Shown: piece by piece, positions 9,504 to 19,079 of the stretch
Layout of the letters: each line of letters starts with the position of its first letter
Numbering within the stretch: position 1 is the stretch's first letter
Assembly (NCBI GenBank): GCA_016200965.1
Contig: JACQDT010000025.1
Coordinates: 1-46,383 of the forward strand
Reading direction: 5' to 3'
Origin: Candidatus Azambacteria bacterium
Lineage (GTDB): Bacteria > Patescibacteriota > Minisyncoccia > GWC2-36-17 > WO2-46-25
Length of the DNA stretch: 46,383 nt
Translations under genes and position numbers: made by a program
The notes under the pieces: model-generated
What the model was told of the DNA's origin: nothing
Databases searched by the model: none
What the model saw: only the letters and a program-made list of their open reading frames with translations

Positions 9504-10708
9504 TGCAATTTTACTATCAAGTTCGCACGCGGCAGGGCGACGTGAAGAACGGCACGATGGAAGCCCCGCATCGGGATGCCGCCATTGAAGTGCTCCGCCG
9601 GAGCAATTTTATCATTATCAGCATTGAAGACGTTTCGGCGACGCCGTTTTTTTCGCGCGGGATCAAGTTTTTCTCGCGCATATCCAAAAAAGAGGTGGTC
9701 ATCTTCTCACGCCAGATCGCGACGCTTTTTCAGGCGAAAGTGCCTCTTCTGGAGGCGCTTAAAACCATGATGGATCAGACAGTGAATCAGGCATTCAAAG
9801 ATGCCCTGCTTGATATCGTCAAAAATGTGGATGCGGGAGCTCCGCTTTCCAAGGCATTTGCCGAACACAAAAAGATTTTTTCCGGTTTTTATGTCAACAT
9901 GGTGAAATCAGGGGAGGTCTCGGGAAAGCTTGAAGAGGTATTCGGCTATCTTGCCGACGCGCTTGAGCGGGAATATTATATTGTGCAAAAAATCAGGGGC
10001 GCGATCACTTACCCCGCGTTTATTATATTCGGATTTGCCGCGGTGATGTTCGTGATGATGGTGTGGGTGGTGCCGAATTTAACCCTTATTTTGAAAGAAA
10101 CGGGCGTCGAGATGCCGTTTCTTACGCGCGTGGTGGTCGGAATATCCGACGCGTTTGCGAATTACTGGTGGGCTATTCTTATTTTCGTGTTCGCGTTCAT
10201 GGGCGGTCTTTGGTATTATATCAGCACGCGCCAGGGAAAAGCGTTATGGGACAGGGTGCAATTGAAAATTCCCATCATCGGAAACATGTTCAGAAAATAT
10301 TATCTTGCGCGGATGGCCGACAGTTTAAGCGCGCTCATTCAGGGAGGCATTCCCATCGTGCAGGTCATCGGGATCACCGCGGAGGTGGTGCGCAACAGTG
10401 TGTTTGAATCGATATTGCTTGAAGCGGCCGAACAGGTGAAAAAGGGCAATACGATGAGCTCCGTGTTTAAAGGCAAAAAAGACATCCCCGTCATGGTGAC
10501 CCAGATGGTGTTTGTGGGGGAAGAATCCGGCAAACTAGACACCACGCTCAAAGCCGCCGCCGATTTCTATCATAAAGAAGTGACGGTGATGATGGACAAC
10601 CTGGTGACGCTCATTGAGCCGGTCCTTATTTTACTGCTTGGCGTGGGGGTGGCGATTTTGCTGGTCGCGATTCTCATGCCGATGTATAACGTGGCCCAAA
10701 ATTTTTAA
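9503..10708 (+). CDS. pilC: Type IV pilus inner membrane platform protein PilC/GspF
   Basis: FYYQVRTRQGDVKNGTMEA, FSRQIATLFQAKVPLLEAL, duplicated T2SSF-type domains. Confidence 0.93.
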   Translation: MQFYYQVRTRQGDVKNGTMEAPHRDAAIEVLRRSNFIIISIEDVSATPFFSRGIKFFSRISKKEVVIFSRQIATLFQAKVPLLEALKTMMDQTVNQAFKDALLDIVKNVDAGAPLSKAFAEHKKIFSGFYVNMVKSGEVSGKLEEVFGYLADALEREYYIVQKIRGAITYPAFIIFGFAAVMFVMMVWVVPNLTLILKETGVEMPFLTRVVVGISDAFANYWWAILIFVFAFMGGLWYYISTRQGKALWDRVQLKIPIIGNMFRKYYLARMADSLSALIQGGIPIVQVIGITAEVVRNSVFESILLEAAEQVKKGNTMSSVFKGKKDIPVMVTQMVFVGEESGKLDTTLKAAADFYHKEVTVMMDNLVTLIEPVLILLLGVGVAILLVAILMPMYNVAQNF

Positions 10709-10714
10709 ATTGGC

Positions 10715-11248
10715 ATGACTTCCAAATCCCTCAACGCGTTGCTTATTATCGCCATTGTCGTCGTGCTGGCTGTCGTTCTGTTTTTTGCGTATCGCCTGTG
10801 GACGGAACAGCGGGGAGCCGCGCTCACCCAACTATTTTCCGCCCCGCAGGAAAAAAAGAAATTTTCTCCCGAGCCGATAGTGAATAAGGGAAAAGAATCA
10901 GAAGATCGGGATGCCGCCCTGGAAGCGGACGTGCGGACCATAGACGCCGCGGTGCGCGCGTGGGCAACCGATCATAAAGGGAAATACCCCGAATCCGATT
11001 TTCGTAATCCGTGCGCGGGGGTACGAATGTGCCTGAAAGGAGTCAACATCAACACGCCAAAGAAGATATACCTTGAGCGGATTCCGCAGGCATTCCCCTA
11101 TCATCAGGATTATTATTACCGCGCCGACAACGCAAAAAAGACATACTGCGTGAAAATGCCGAGCATGCTGGAAACGGCCGCGCCGCTGATTTTTCAGTGT
11201 ACGCAAGGTGGGTGTGCACGAGAGCCGTTCGTGTCTTCCTGCTGGTAA
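10715..11248 (+). CDS. Single-TM hypothetical protein in the pilus locus
   Basis: ORF with N-terminal TM between pilC and the major pilin. Confidence 0.6.
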   Translation: MTSKSLNALLIIAIVVVLAVVLFFAYRLWTEQRGAALTQLFSAPQEKKKFSPEPIVNKGKESEDRDAALEADVRTIDAAVRAWATDHKGKYPESDFRNPCAGVRMCLKGVNINTPKKIYLERIPQAFPYHQDYYYRADNAKKTYCVKMPSMLETAAPLIFQCTQGGCAREPFVSSCW

Positions 11249-11295
11249 CGAAAGGGACTTGGGTCCTCTTCTGGTGGGTGTGGATAATGTCTTTC

Positions 11296-11324
11296 TTGTT
11301 TGGCGGGAGGTTGCGTAGTATAAT
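11296..11324 (+). promoter_or_regulatory. Putative sigma70-like promoter of the pilin gene
   Basis: TTGTTT-17 bp-TATAAT. Confidence 0.55.
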
Positions 11325-11362
11325 AGAAAGCGTATTATTGAAAGGTCGGTAGCATACGCTAT

Positions 11363-11397
11363 ATGTATAAGCCCTCCCAGTACTGGGGCTTATGCAT
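11363..11397 (+). promoter_or_regulatory. 5'UTR hairpin upstream of the pilin gene
   Basis: ATGTATAAGCCC...GGGCTTATGCAT, 12-bp stem with one G.U; contains CCCAGTACTGGG. Confidence 0.5.
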
Positions 11398-11440
11398 CAT
11401 CAATTACATTCAAATAAAAACCTTATTAATTTAATAACTT

Positions 11441-11977
11441 ATGATACACACTGCAACAAAAAAGGGCTTTACGCTTATTGAGCTTTTGGTGGTCATTGCC
11501 ATCATCGGCATTTTGTCGTCGGTCGTCATCGTTTCTCTGAACAATGCCCGCTCAAAAGCGCGCGATTCCGCGCGTAAGTCAAATTCGCAGGCAATGGCGA
11601 CGGCGTTTGCGCTGTACGCGTCCGAGCAGTCGCCCGAATCCATGCCTGTGGCGATAGATACTGCAACCACAGGATGGACTACGGATGTAACGGCGGCAGC
11701 CACGATAAGCGTTCCCAGCATCGGCGGAGGGTCGCCCGCGCTGAGTACATTCCTGAAAGTGCTTCCTGTTGACGCGACCGCAAATACGTATACCTACAGC
11801 AATGCGGGATCCGACGGGACCTACTGTTTAGGAACATATCTTGAAAACGATAACACGACTTTCGGTGGCGCAGGTGACAAACGATTTATCTGTACTTCCG
11901 GTGGTTGTGGCGATATTTCCGGTGACAAGGCGACTCCTGGCGGCGCATGGGTTATCGCTGACTGCACAGAAGCATAA
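11441..11977 (+). CDS. Type IV pilin (class III signal peptide)
   Basis: KKGFTLIELLVVIAIIGILSSVVIVSLNNARSKARDSARKSN. Confidence 0.9.
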   Translation: MIHTATKKGFTLIELLVVIAIIGILSSVVIVSLNNARSKARDSARKSNSQAMATAFALYASEQSPESMPVAIDTATTGWTTDVTAAATISVPSIGGGSPALSTFLKVLPVDATANTYTYSNAGSDGTYCLGTYLENDNTTFGGAGDKRFICTSGGCGDISGDKATPGGAWVIADCTEA

Positions 11978-12000
11978 GCGATGCATTGAGAAGTTTTTAC

Positions 12001-12033
12001 AACAGGGCTCCGAAAGGAGTCCTGTTTGTTGTT
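12001..12033 (+). terminator. Rho-independent terminator after the pilin gene
   Basis: AACAGGGCTCCGAAAGGAGTCCTGTTTGTTGTT. Confidence 0.65.
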
Positions 12034-12062
12034 AAGCGGCGAAGAGAAAAATATGTTACAAT

Positions 12063-12830
12063 ATGGATTATATGGATAGCGCGTTTGTTTTTCTTTTCGG
12101 TCTTGCCATCGGCAGTTTTTTGAACGCGGCGATGTACCGGCTTGAAGTCGGCGGCAACATTGTTTCCGATCGTTCGCGGTGCCCGCGGTGCGGGCACACA
12201 CTCTCATGGTACGAACTGATTCCTCTTTTAAGTTTCGCGATCCAGCAGGGCAGATGCCGCGCGTGCCGCGGGCCTATTTCTTGGCAGTATCCGCTGGTAG
12301 AGCTCGCATGCGGTGCATTGTTCGTTTTAGTGTGGTGGCGTCTGCCGCAGTACTGGCATGGCGGTGAGGCGGTGTATCTTTTTTTCGTGTTTGCATCGCT
12401 GTTGACGATTTTTGTATATGACCTGAAACATTATATAATTCCCAACAGGGTGATGTATCCGCTCATTGCCGCCGCGTTGCTTCATGTGTGGTGGAGCGGA
12501 GGATTTGTGCCCGCGGCGCATCCGGTCTGGTCGGCGCTTGGCGCGGGGGGATTTTTCCTTTTTTTGTTTCTTGTTTCAAAGGGAACGTGGATCGGCTTCG
12601 GCGATGTCAAATACGGGTTGTTCATGGGACTTTTTCTCGGTTTTCCTCTCATACTGGTCGGGTTCTTTTTCAGCTATTGCATCGGCGCGCTCGTGAGTAT
12701 ATTCTTACTTGCGCGAAAAGGGATGGCGCTTGCAAGCCAGATTCCTTTCGGGCCGTTTCTCGCGCTCGGCACGGCTATCGCGTATTTTTGGGGAAGTGAT
12801 ATTATCCAATGGTATTTGAATATCTTGTAA
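12063..12830 (+). CDS. pilD: Prepilin peptidase PilD
   Basis: GSFLNAAMYRL, CPRCGHTLSWYELIPLLSF, CRACRGPISWQYPLVEL, GFGDVKYG. Confidence 0.92.
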   Translation: MDYMDSAFVFLFGLAIGSFLNAAMYRLEVGGNIVSDRSRCPRCGHTLSWYELIPLLSFAIQQGRCRACRGPISWQYPLVELACGALFVLVWWRLPQYWHGGEAVYLFFVFASLLTIFVYDLKHYIIPNRVMYPLIAAALLHVWWSGGFVPAAHPVWSALGAGGFFLFLFLVSKGTWIGFGDVKYGLFMGLFLGFPLILVGFFFSYCIGALVSIFLLARKGMALASQIPFGPFLALGTAIAYFWGSDIIQWYLNIL

Positions 12831-12884
12831 CGCGTAACTTGAAACATGAAACGTAAAAAAAACAAACCAAGAATGCTTCACGCT
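12831..12884 (+). repeat. 54-bp exact direct repeat, copy 1
   Basis: CGCGTAACTTGAAACATGAAACGTAAAAAAAACAAACCAAGAATGCTTCACGCT. Confidence 0.9.
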
Positions 12885-13385
12885 TCATGCTTCACGTTTC
12901 ATGACGCGGGGTTCACCCTCATCGAGCTTCTTATTTCCGTTGCCATTATTGCCGTGATATCTTCCGTTATTTTCGCGAACGTGGGCTCGCGAAAAACCGA
13001 TCTTGCGCGCGCGGCGCGCGCGCTTATTCTTGACGTGCGATACGCGCAAAACTTGTCGCTTGCGCCAAGCGCGATACCTATATGCATATATGGACTGCGC
13101 GTTCAGTCCGCCACGCAGTATTTTTTATATCAGCGCCCGGATTGTTCGGACGGACAGTATCGGTATGTGGCCGGGTTTTCCGTTCAAGTAGGGAACACGA
13201 TTACCCTTGAGGACGGCATTCTCATTTCAAGCGGTGCGGGGCAGGACGTGGCGTTTGAAGCGCCGGAGCCGATTACATACGTAAACGGACTGCAAAATCA
13301 GTCGCTGGTCATTACGTTAACGTCATCAGACGGACAGACGAAAAACGTCTCGATAAATCGTTTCGGCAGAGTGGAAATACAGTAA
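12846..13385 (+). CDS. Minor prepilin (GspH-like)
   Basis: DAGFTLIELLISVAIIAVISSVIFANV after leader MKRKKNKPRMLHASCFTFH. Confidence 0.85.
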   Translation: MKRKKNKPRMLHASCFTFHDAGFTLIELLISVAIIAVISSVIFANVGSRKTDLARAARALILDVRYAQNLSLAPSAIPICIYGLRVQSATQYFLYQRPDCSDGQYRYVAGFSVQVGNTITLEDGILISSGAGQDVAFEAPEPITYVNGLQNQSLVITLTSSDGQTKNVSINRFGRVEIQ

Positions 13386-13393
13386 TCATGTAG

Positions 13394-13447
13394 CGCGTAA
13401 CTTGAAACATGAAACGTAAAAAAAACAAACCAAGAATGCTTCACGCT
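13394..13447 (+). repeat. 54-bp exact direct repeat, copy 2
   Basis: Identical to 12831-12884. Confidence 0.9.
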
Positions 13448-14029
13448 CCCTGTTTGTCCAAGAGCATAGCGATTGGCAACAAACAGCAGTCCAGCGAGGT
13501 CGCAGACCGAGTCGCGGCTTCACGCTTCACGCTTCACGAGAAGGGGTTCACCCTGCTTGAAAGCTTGGTCGCAATTGCGGTATTTACTGTGGGAGTGAGC
13601 GCCGCGATAGTGCTCATTATCAGTTCCCTGAATGTTGGTACGCGGACGCAGCACAAAATAATTGCGGCAAATCTGGCACAGGAAGGGATCGAGGCAACGC
13701 GCAATATTAGGGATAGAAACTGGCTTTCGGGCAAGCCGTGGACGGATGCCATCGCCGATACGACTTCTCCCTATACGCTCACCGGCTGCATCCAGTGGGA
13801 CGGCAATGCAATTGATGCTACCTGCGCGCTGGGAACGCGTCTTGTGTTTGACGGGTCGCATTACGCGCATGATCCCGCCGCAAGCGATTTTTCGCGCACG
13901 ATAAGCACGCAGTATTTTCCCGCAGATATTTCTACCGGCGATCCGGAGAAAATGAAAATTTCGTCAGTCGTCGCGTGCGGAACCGATTGCAGTATCACGC
14001 TTGAGGATTATTTGTATAACTGGAAATGA
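13409..14029 (+). CDS. Minor prepilin (PilV-like)
   Basis: EKGFTLLESLVAIAVFTVGVSAAIVLI after an unusually long leader (~48 aa). Confidence 0.82.
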   Translation: MKRKKNKPRMLHAPCLSKSIAIGNKQQSSEVADRVAASRFTLHEKGFTLLESLVAIAVFTVGVSAAIVLIISSLNVGTRTQHKIIAANLAQEGIEATRNIRDRNWLSGKPWTDAIADTTSPYTLTGCIQWDGNAIDATCALGTRLVFDGSHYAHDPAASDFSRTISTQYFPADISTGDPEKMKISSVVACGTDCSITLEDYLYNWK

Positions 14030-14033
14030 TGTC

Positions 14034-14615
14034 ATGAAATGTCAAATGTCAAATGTCAAATGTCAAATGTTCAGCGGGGGATACTCTCTCATTGAATTAC
14101 TGGTGGCGATCGGCGTGTTTTCAACCGTTGTTGCCGTTCTTTCGGGCGCATTCATTATTTCTTTAAACGGGCAGAAAAAAACAGTTTCTGTGCAGAACGT
14201 TGCCGACGATGTTCGCTATGCGACAGAGATCATGGCGAAAGAAATAAGAATGATGGACGTGGATCCTTCCCGGCAGGCAACTGCGGACAATAATGGGGGA
14301 GCATGTTCGGGGAATTGCCGCATGCTGTTTTATTCCAATATGCCGCACCGCAATCCAAACGCGCAAGTTGCGTTTTATCTTGATCCGGCTTCTCACACAA
14401 TCATGTTTGATGACGACACGAGCGATGCGCTTGCCGCGGAACCTATCACGTCGTCCGGCGTGACGGTCAATGCGCTGGCTTTTGACGTGTCCGGTATTCC
14501 GCCCTCCAGCCAGCCGCGGGTTACGTTTGTGGTGCGATTGGCGTCAAACGACTCCAATGTCGCTGTGCGCACGACTATGAATGTGCAGACAACCATATCA
14601 CCGCGCACCTTATGA
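14034..14615 (+). CDS. Minor prepilin (PilW-like)
   Basis: GGYSLIELLVAIGVFSTVVAVLSGAF; leader MKCQMSNVKCQMFS encoded by an AAATGTC tandem array. Confidence 0.82.
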   Translation: MKCQMSNVKCQMFSGGYSLIELLVAIGVFSTVVAVLSGAFIISLNGQKKTVSVQNVADDVRYATEIMAKEIRMMDVDPSRQATADNNGGACSGNCRMLFYSNMPHRNPNAQVAFYLDPASHTIMFDDDTSDALAAEPITSSGVTVNALAFDVSGIPPSSQPRVTFVVRLASNDSNVAVRTTMNVQTTISPRTL

Positions 14616-15133
14616 CAATCATGAAACATACCACACAAAACAAAATCAAGTATTATTTCAATGAGAATGGGATTACGATTTATCTGGCCATGCTGGTGAT
14701 GAGCGCCGCGCTTGCGACTGCGCTGTTTGTTGCGACAATACATACGCGAGAATTTACCATTTCTAAAGATGTCATTGATTCTTTAAGAGCAGTGTATGCG
14801 GCCGACACCGCAGTGGAGTATACATTGTATAAAAATCGCTTATCCCTGCCCGATTTAATCTGGTTGAAACATACAAACGACCTTGGTCTTACCGGATCGC
14901 TTTCCGGAAACGGATACTATACCCTTGTGGAAGCAGGTTGTACGAGCGCGATCGCGCTTCCTTTGGCGGTGAATAGCGCGTGTAGCATTGGGGTGGTAAC
15001 CGATCTTGATCCGGCGCGCAATGATCCGGGCTGTCCTTCCGCCTCCGCCGCGGTAAGCTGTACAAAAATCACGGGAAGAGGTTCCTACGGGAATATCAAT
15101 CGCGCGATAGAAATCGTATACGAGAACCTTTGA
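14612..15133 (+). CDS. PilX-like pilus-associated protein
   Basis: Single TM 'GITIYLAMLVMSAALATALFVATIHTREFTISKDV'; operon context. Confidence 0.65.
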   Translation: MTIMKHTTQNKIKYYFNENGITIYLAMLVMSAALATALFVATIHTREFTISKDVIDSLRAVYAADTAVEYTLYKNRLSLPDLIWLKHTNDLGLTGSLSGNGYYTLVEAGCTSAIALPLAVNSACSIGVVTDLDPARNDPGCPSASAAVSCTKITGRGSYGNINRAIEIVYENL

Positions 15134-15134
15134 T

Positions 15135-17225
15135 ATGACTCACAAAGAAGTAAAAACACGCATCGAAAAACTCAAAAAAGAGATCAACTATCACCGGTAT
15201 CTGTATCATGTGCTTGACCGGTCCGAAATTTCCGCCGCCGCGCTGGACTCGCTTAAAAACGAGCTTACAAAACTTGAGCGGGAACACCCCGAATTGCTTA
15301 CTCCGGAATCTCCCTCTCAACGCGTGGCGGGGAAACCGCTGAAAGGATTCAAAAAGGTGACGCACCAAACCCCGATGCTTTCTTTGGAAGATGCGTTTTT
15401 AAAAGATGAGATCAGGGAATGGGAAGAACGGATCAAGAAGGTGTACCCGCGGGGCGATTTCGGCTATTTTTCCGAGCTTAAAATCGACGGTTTTGCTATT
15501 TCTCTGGTCTATGAAAACGGGATTTTGAAAGTCGGTTCCACGCGCGGCGACGGAATGGTCGGCGAGGATGTGACGGAGAACCTCAAAACGATAGAGGCAA
15601 TTCCGCTTATCTTGCTCAACGCGGAAGAGCTCGAAAACCGCTTAACCATGCCCTATATTGGGAAAATCATGAAGATCCTGAAAGAGCGCTTGCATAAAGG
15701 AGAAATAGAGGTGCGGGGAGAGGTATTCATGACAAAGAAGGTATTTGAAGGGATAAACAAAGAGCGGCAAAAAAACGGGGAATCCTCGTATGCAAACCCC
15801 CGCAATACGGCGGCCGGATCCATACGCCAGCTTAATCCGAGGATTGCCGCGTCCCGAAAATTGGATTTTTTGGCATATGGCCTCGCGAGCGACGTTGGTC
15901 AGGAAACGCACAGTGAAGAGCATGAGATTTTGCGGGCGCTCGGGTTCAAAACCGATGCTTTGGCCAGAGTATGCGCTACGCGCAACGACGTGTATGCGTT
16001 TTGGCATGAAATAGACCGCGCGCGCGAAAAATTGCCTTATCAGATAGATGGCGTGGTGGTGGCGGTGAACGATAACGATACGTTCGCGAAGCTTGGGTTC
16101 GTCGGAAAAGCGCCCAGAGGAGCGGTGGCGTTTAAATTTCCGGCGGAAGAAGCGACTACGACCGTAGAAGATATTCTAGTTCACGTGGGGCGGACTGGCG
16201 CGCTTACGCCCGTGGCGCGCTTTGCGCCCGTGTCCATCGGGGGGACCACGGTATCGCACGCGACACTTCATAATGAGGATGAAATTACACGGCTTCATCT
16301 GAACATAGGTGATACCGTGATAGTGAAGCGCGCCGGGGATGTCATTCCCAAGGTGATGCGCGTCCTTGAAAACCTCCGCACGGGGAAAGAAAAAAAGTTT
16401 GTAATGCCGGCCCGCTGTCCCGCGTGCGGGGAGACGGTGATGCGTCCCGAGGGGGAAGTCATCGCAAAGTGCGTGAATAAAAAATGTCCGGCAAAAAACA
16501 AAGAAGCGCTTTCTCATTTTGTATCGCGCAAGGCGTTTGATATCCGCGGCCTCGGAGAAAAAATCCTGAGCCGGCTTTCGGAGGTGGGGCTTGTGTCGGA
16601 TGCTGCTGACATCTTTTCGCTTGAAACGGGAGACCTGCTCGGGCTTGAGCGTTTCGCCCAAAAATCGGCGGACAATCTTATCACGGCGGTCGCGCGGGCA
16701 AAAACAGTTGCTCTTGCGAAGTTTTTGTTCGCGCTCGGCATTATCCATGTTGGCGAGGAGACAGCAATCGATCTGGCCAATTATTTCGCTTCAAAAAGCC
16801 GCATAGAAAGCCCCGCTGATCTTTATGCCGCTCTGCGACGCGAAACGGAAGAATCACTCCGACGCATTCCGCATATAGGCGAGAAAATGGCACACAGCAT
16901 CGCGGCATATTTTTCCAGCGCGTATGCAAAGCGGCTTTTGCAAAAACTGGCGAATGCTGGTATCATCATCCAGAGTCCGAAAGCAAAAAAGAAAGCACAG
17001 ACGCTCGGGAAAATGAGTTTCGTGCTGACCGGAGAGCTTGTGCGCATGTCGCGCGACGAGGCCAAAGAAAAAATACGCGATCTCGGGGGAGAGGTTCAAA
17101 GTTCGGTATCAAAAAAGACAACCCATGTGGTGGCGGGCGCACATCCCGGATCAAAATATGAAAAGGCGAATGAGCTGGGAGTTACCATTATTGGCGAGGA
17201 GCAGTTTTTGAAAATGTTAAAGTAA
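15135..17225 (+). CDS. ligA: NAD-dependent DNA ligase LigA
   Basis: Adenylation motif KIDGFA, Zn finger CPACGETV..CVNKKCPAKNKE, HhH, C-terminal BRCT. Confidence 0.97.
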   Translation: MTHKEVKTRIEKLKKEINYHRYLYHVLDRSEISAAALDSLKNELTKLEREHPELLTPESPSQRVAGKPLKGFKKVTHQTPMLSLEDAFLKDEIREWEERIKKVYPRGDFGYFSELKIDGFAISLVYENGILKVGSTRGDGMVGEDVTENLKTIEAIPLILLNAEELENRLTMPYIGKIMKILKERLHKGEIEVRGEVFMTKKVFEGINKERQKNGESSYANPRNTAAGSIRQLNPRIAASRKLDFLAYGLASDVGQETHSEEHEILRALGFKTDALARVCATRNDVYAFWHEIDRAREKLPYQIDGVVVAVNDNDTFAKLGFVGKAPRGAVAFKFPAEEATTTVEDILVHVGRTGALTPVARFAPVSIGGTTVSHATLHNEDEITRLHLNIGDTVIVKRAGDVIPKVMRVLENLRTGKEKKFVMPARCPACGETVMRPEGEVIAKCVNKKCPAKNKEALSHFVSRKAFDIRGLGEKILSRLSEVGLVSDAADIFSLETGDLLGLERFAQKSADNLITAVARAKTVALAKFLFALGIIHVGEETAIDLANYFASKSRIESPADLYAALRRETEESLRRIPHIGEKMAHSIAAYFSSAYAKRLLQKLANAGIIIQSPKAKKKAQTLGKMSFVLTGELVRMSRDEAKEKIRDLGGEVQSSVSKKTTHVVAGAHPGSKYEKANELGVTIIGEEQFLKMLK

Positions 17226-17344
17226 TGCCGAATACCAAAGCTCAAATGTCAAATCAAATCCAAAATCCCAATGTCAAAGCGTTTTAGATTTTGAGCTTTG
17301 AGCTTGATTTGTAATTTAGATTTTGTCATTCGGGTTTTATCGTT

Positions 17345-17632
17345 ATGGACATCAAAACCGTACAACACATCGCCAAGCTTTCGCATCTTCGGCTTTCCGA
17401 AGATGAAATGGAGCATTTTGCAAAAGAACTGTCTTCCATTTTAAGTTACGCGTCTGAATTGGACAAGGTGAATGTGAAGGATGTCCAGCCGACAGGGCAC
17501 GCAGTCGCGGCGCACAACGTGTTTCGCGCCGATGAAACGGCGCGTCAAGCGGACGCGGAGCATTCAGCCGGCCTGGTCAGCGCCGCGCCCGACAAAGAAG
17601 ACGGGTATGTAAAAGTAAAAGCGATACTCTGA
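17345..17632 (+). CDS. gatC: Asp/Glu-tRNA amidotransferase subunit C
   Basis: HIAKLSHLRLSEDEMEHFAKELSSILSYASELDKVNVKDVQPTGHA. Confidence 0.93.
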   Translation: MDIKTVQHIAKLSHLRLSEDEMEHFAKELSSILSYASELDKVNVKDVQPTGHAVAAHNVFRADETARQADAEHSAGLVSAAPDKEDGYVKVKAIL

Positions 17633-19065
17633 TGGAACTGCGTGATCTCTCCATACAAGAGCTGCATGAGAAGCTTGCCGGCAAGAAAATTTCGGCGGTT
17701 GAGCTTGCGCAGGAATTCATCGCGCATATCAAAAAGACCGACGGCGAAATATGCGCGTATCTTGACTATCATTTTGACGTGGCGCTCACAGAGGCGAAAG
17801 AAGTGGATGATCGCATCGCGCAAGGCGACCGCATCGCTCTTTTGGCCGGCATACCGTGCGCGATAAAGGACAATATGCTTATGAAGGACACGCGTACCAC
17901 CGCAGGGTCAAAGATTCTCGCGCCGTACGTTGCTTCCTATGATGCATATGCAGTTGAAAGGTTGCGTCAGGAGCGCGCTGTTTTTTTGGGAAAGACGAAT
18001 ATGGATGAATTTGCCATGGGTTCTTCCACGGAGAATTCGGCGTTTCAAAAGACGAAAAATCCCGTTGATACGATGCGGGTGCCAGGCGGCTCTTCGGGCG
18101 GATCCGCCGCCGCCGTCGCATCGCGCCAGGCGGTATTCGCGCTCGGATCGGACACCGGCGGCTCTATCAGACAACCGGCGTCGTTTTGTGGCATTGTGGG
18201 TCTGAAGCCGACCTATGGCGCGGTATCGCGTTCCGGTTTGATGGCGATGGCATCATCGCTCGACCAGATCGGCCCGTTCGCGAAATCAGTTCAGGACGTG
18301 GAAACGGTGTTTGAGGTTATCAAGGGGAAAGATCCAAAGGATATGACCAGTGTGCATTTTCCCCAAGAGGCGCCTTTAAAGAAATTGAAGGGTTTGAACG
18401 TGGGTGTGCCGAAAGAATATTTCATAGAAGGCATGGAAAAAGGGGTGACGGAAGCCGTGAAAAAATCAATTGCGGCAATGGAGCGCGCGGGGGCGCACAT
18501 CATACCAATCAGTTTACCGCATACGAAGTACGCCATTGCCGTCTATTACATCATTATGCCCGCGGAAGTTTCTTCAAATCTTGCGCGCTACGACGGCATT
18601 CGTTTCGGATATTCCACGCATCATCTTACCGATGGTGACACGGATCTGGCGGCCGTATATGACCGGTCCCGTTCGGAAGGGCTGGGCAAGGAAGTGAAAC
18701 GCCGCGTGATGCTCGGCACGTATGTGCTTTCGGCCGGCTATTACGACGCGTATTACAAAAAAGCCCAGCAAGTAAGAACGAAGATCACGGAGGATTTCAC
18801 GCGCGCATTCACACAAGTCGATCTTATTGCGACTCCGACATCCCCAACCGTCGCGTTTACATTCGGCGCAAAAACGAAAGACCCGCTTTCCATGTATTTG
18901 GCTGACGTGTTTACCGTACCGGTCAATCTTGCCGGCGTGCCCGCGCTTTCCATGCCGTGCGGTCTTTCGGAAGGTCTTCCCGTGGGATTGCAGCTTATCG
19001 GACCGTGGTTTGGCGAGCGTACGCTGTGTTCTGTCGGCAAGGAGATAGAAGAAGCCCTGAAATAA
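17632..19065 (+). CDS. gatA: Asp/Glu-tRNA amidotransferase subunit A
   Basis: Amidase signature GSSGGSAAAVAS..GSDTGGSIRQPASFCGIVGLKPTYG. Confidence 0.97.
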   Translation: MELRDLSIQELHEKLAGKKISAVELAQEFIAHIKKTDGEICAYLDYHFDVALTEAKEVDDRIAQGDRIALLAGIPCAIKDNMLMKDTRTTAGSKILAPYVASYDAYAVERLRQERAVFLGKTNMDEFAMGSSTENSAFQKTKNPVDTMRVPGGSSGGSAAAVASRQAVFALGSDTGGSIRQPASFCGIVGLKPTYGAVSRSGLMAMASSLDQIGPFAKSVQDVETVFEVIKGKDPKDMTSVHFPQEAPLKKLKGLNVGVPKEYFIEGMEKGVTEAVKKSIAAMERAGAHIIPISLPHTKYAIAVYYIIMPAEVSSNLARYDGIRFGYSTHHLTDGDTDLAAVYDRSRSEGLGKEVKRRVMLGTYVLSAGYYDAYYKKAQQVRTKITEDFTRAFTQVDLIATPTSPTVAFTFGAKTKDPLSMYLADVFTVPVNLAGVPALSMPCGLSEGLPVGLQLIGPWFGERTLCSVGKEIEEALK

Positions 19066-19079
19066 CCCCATCATTGTTT

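Noticed and set aside
14034-14071. AAATGTC array as a CRISPR or iteron array
   Set aside because: Too short, no spacers, and it codes for the prepilin leader; kept under the microrepeat finding.
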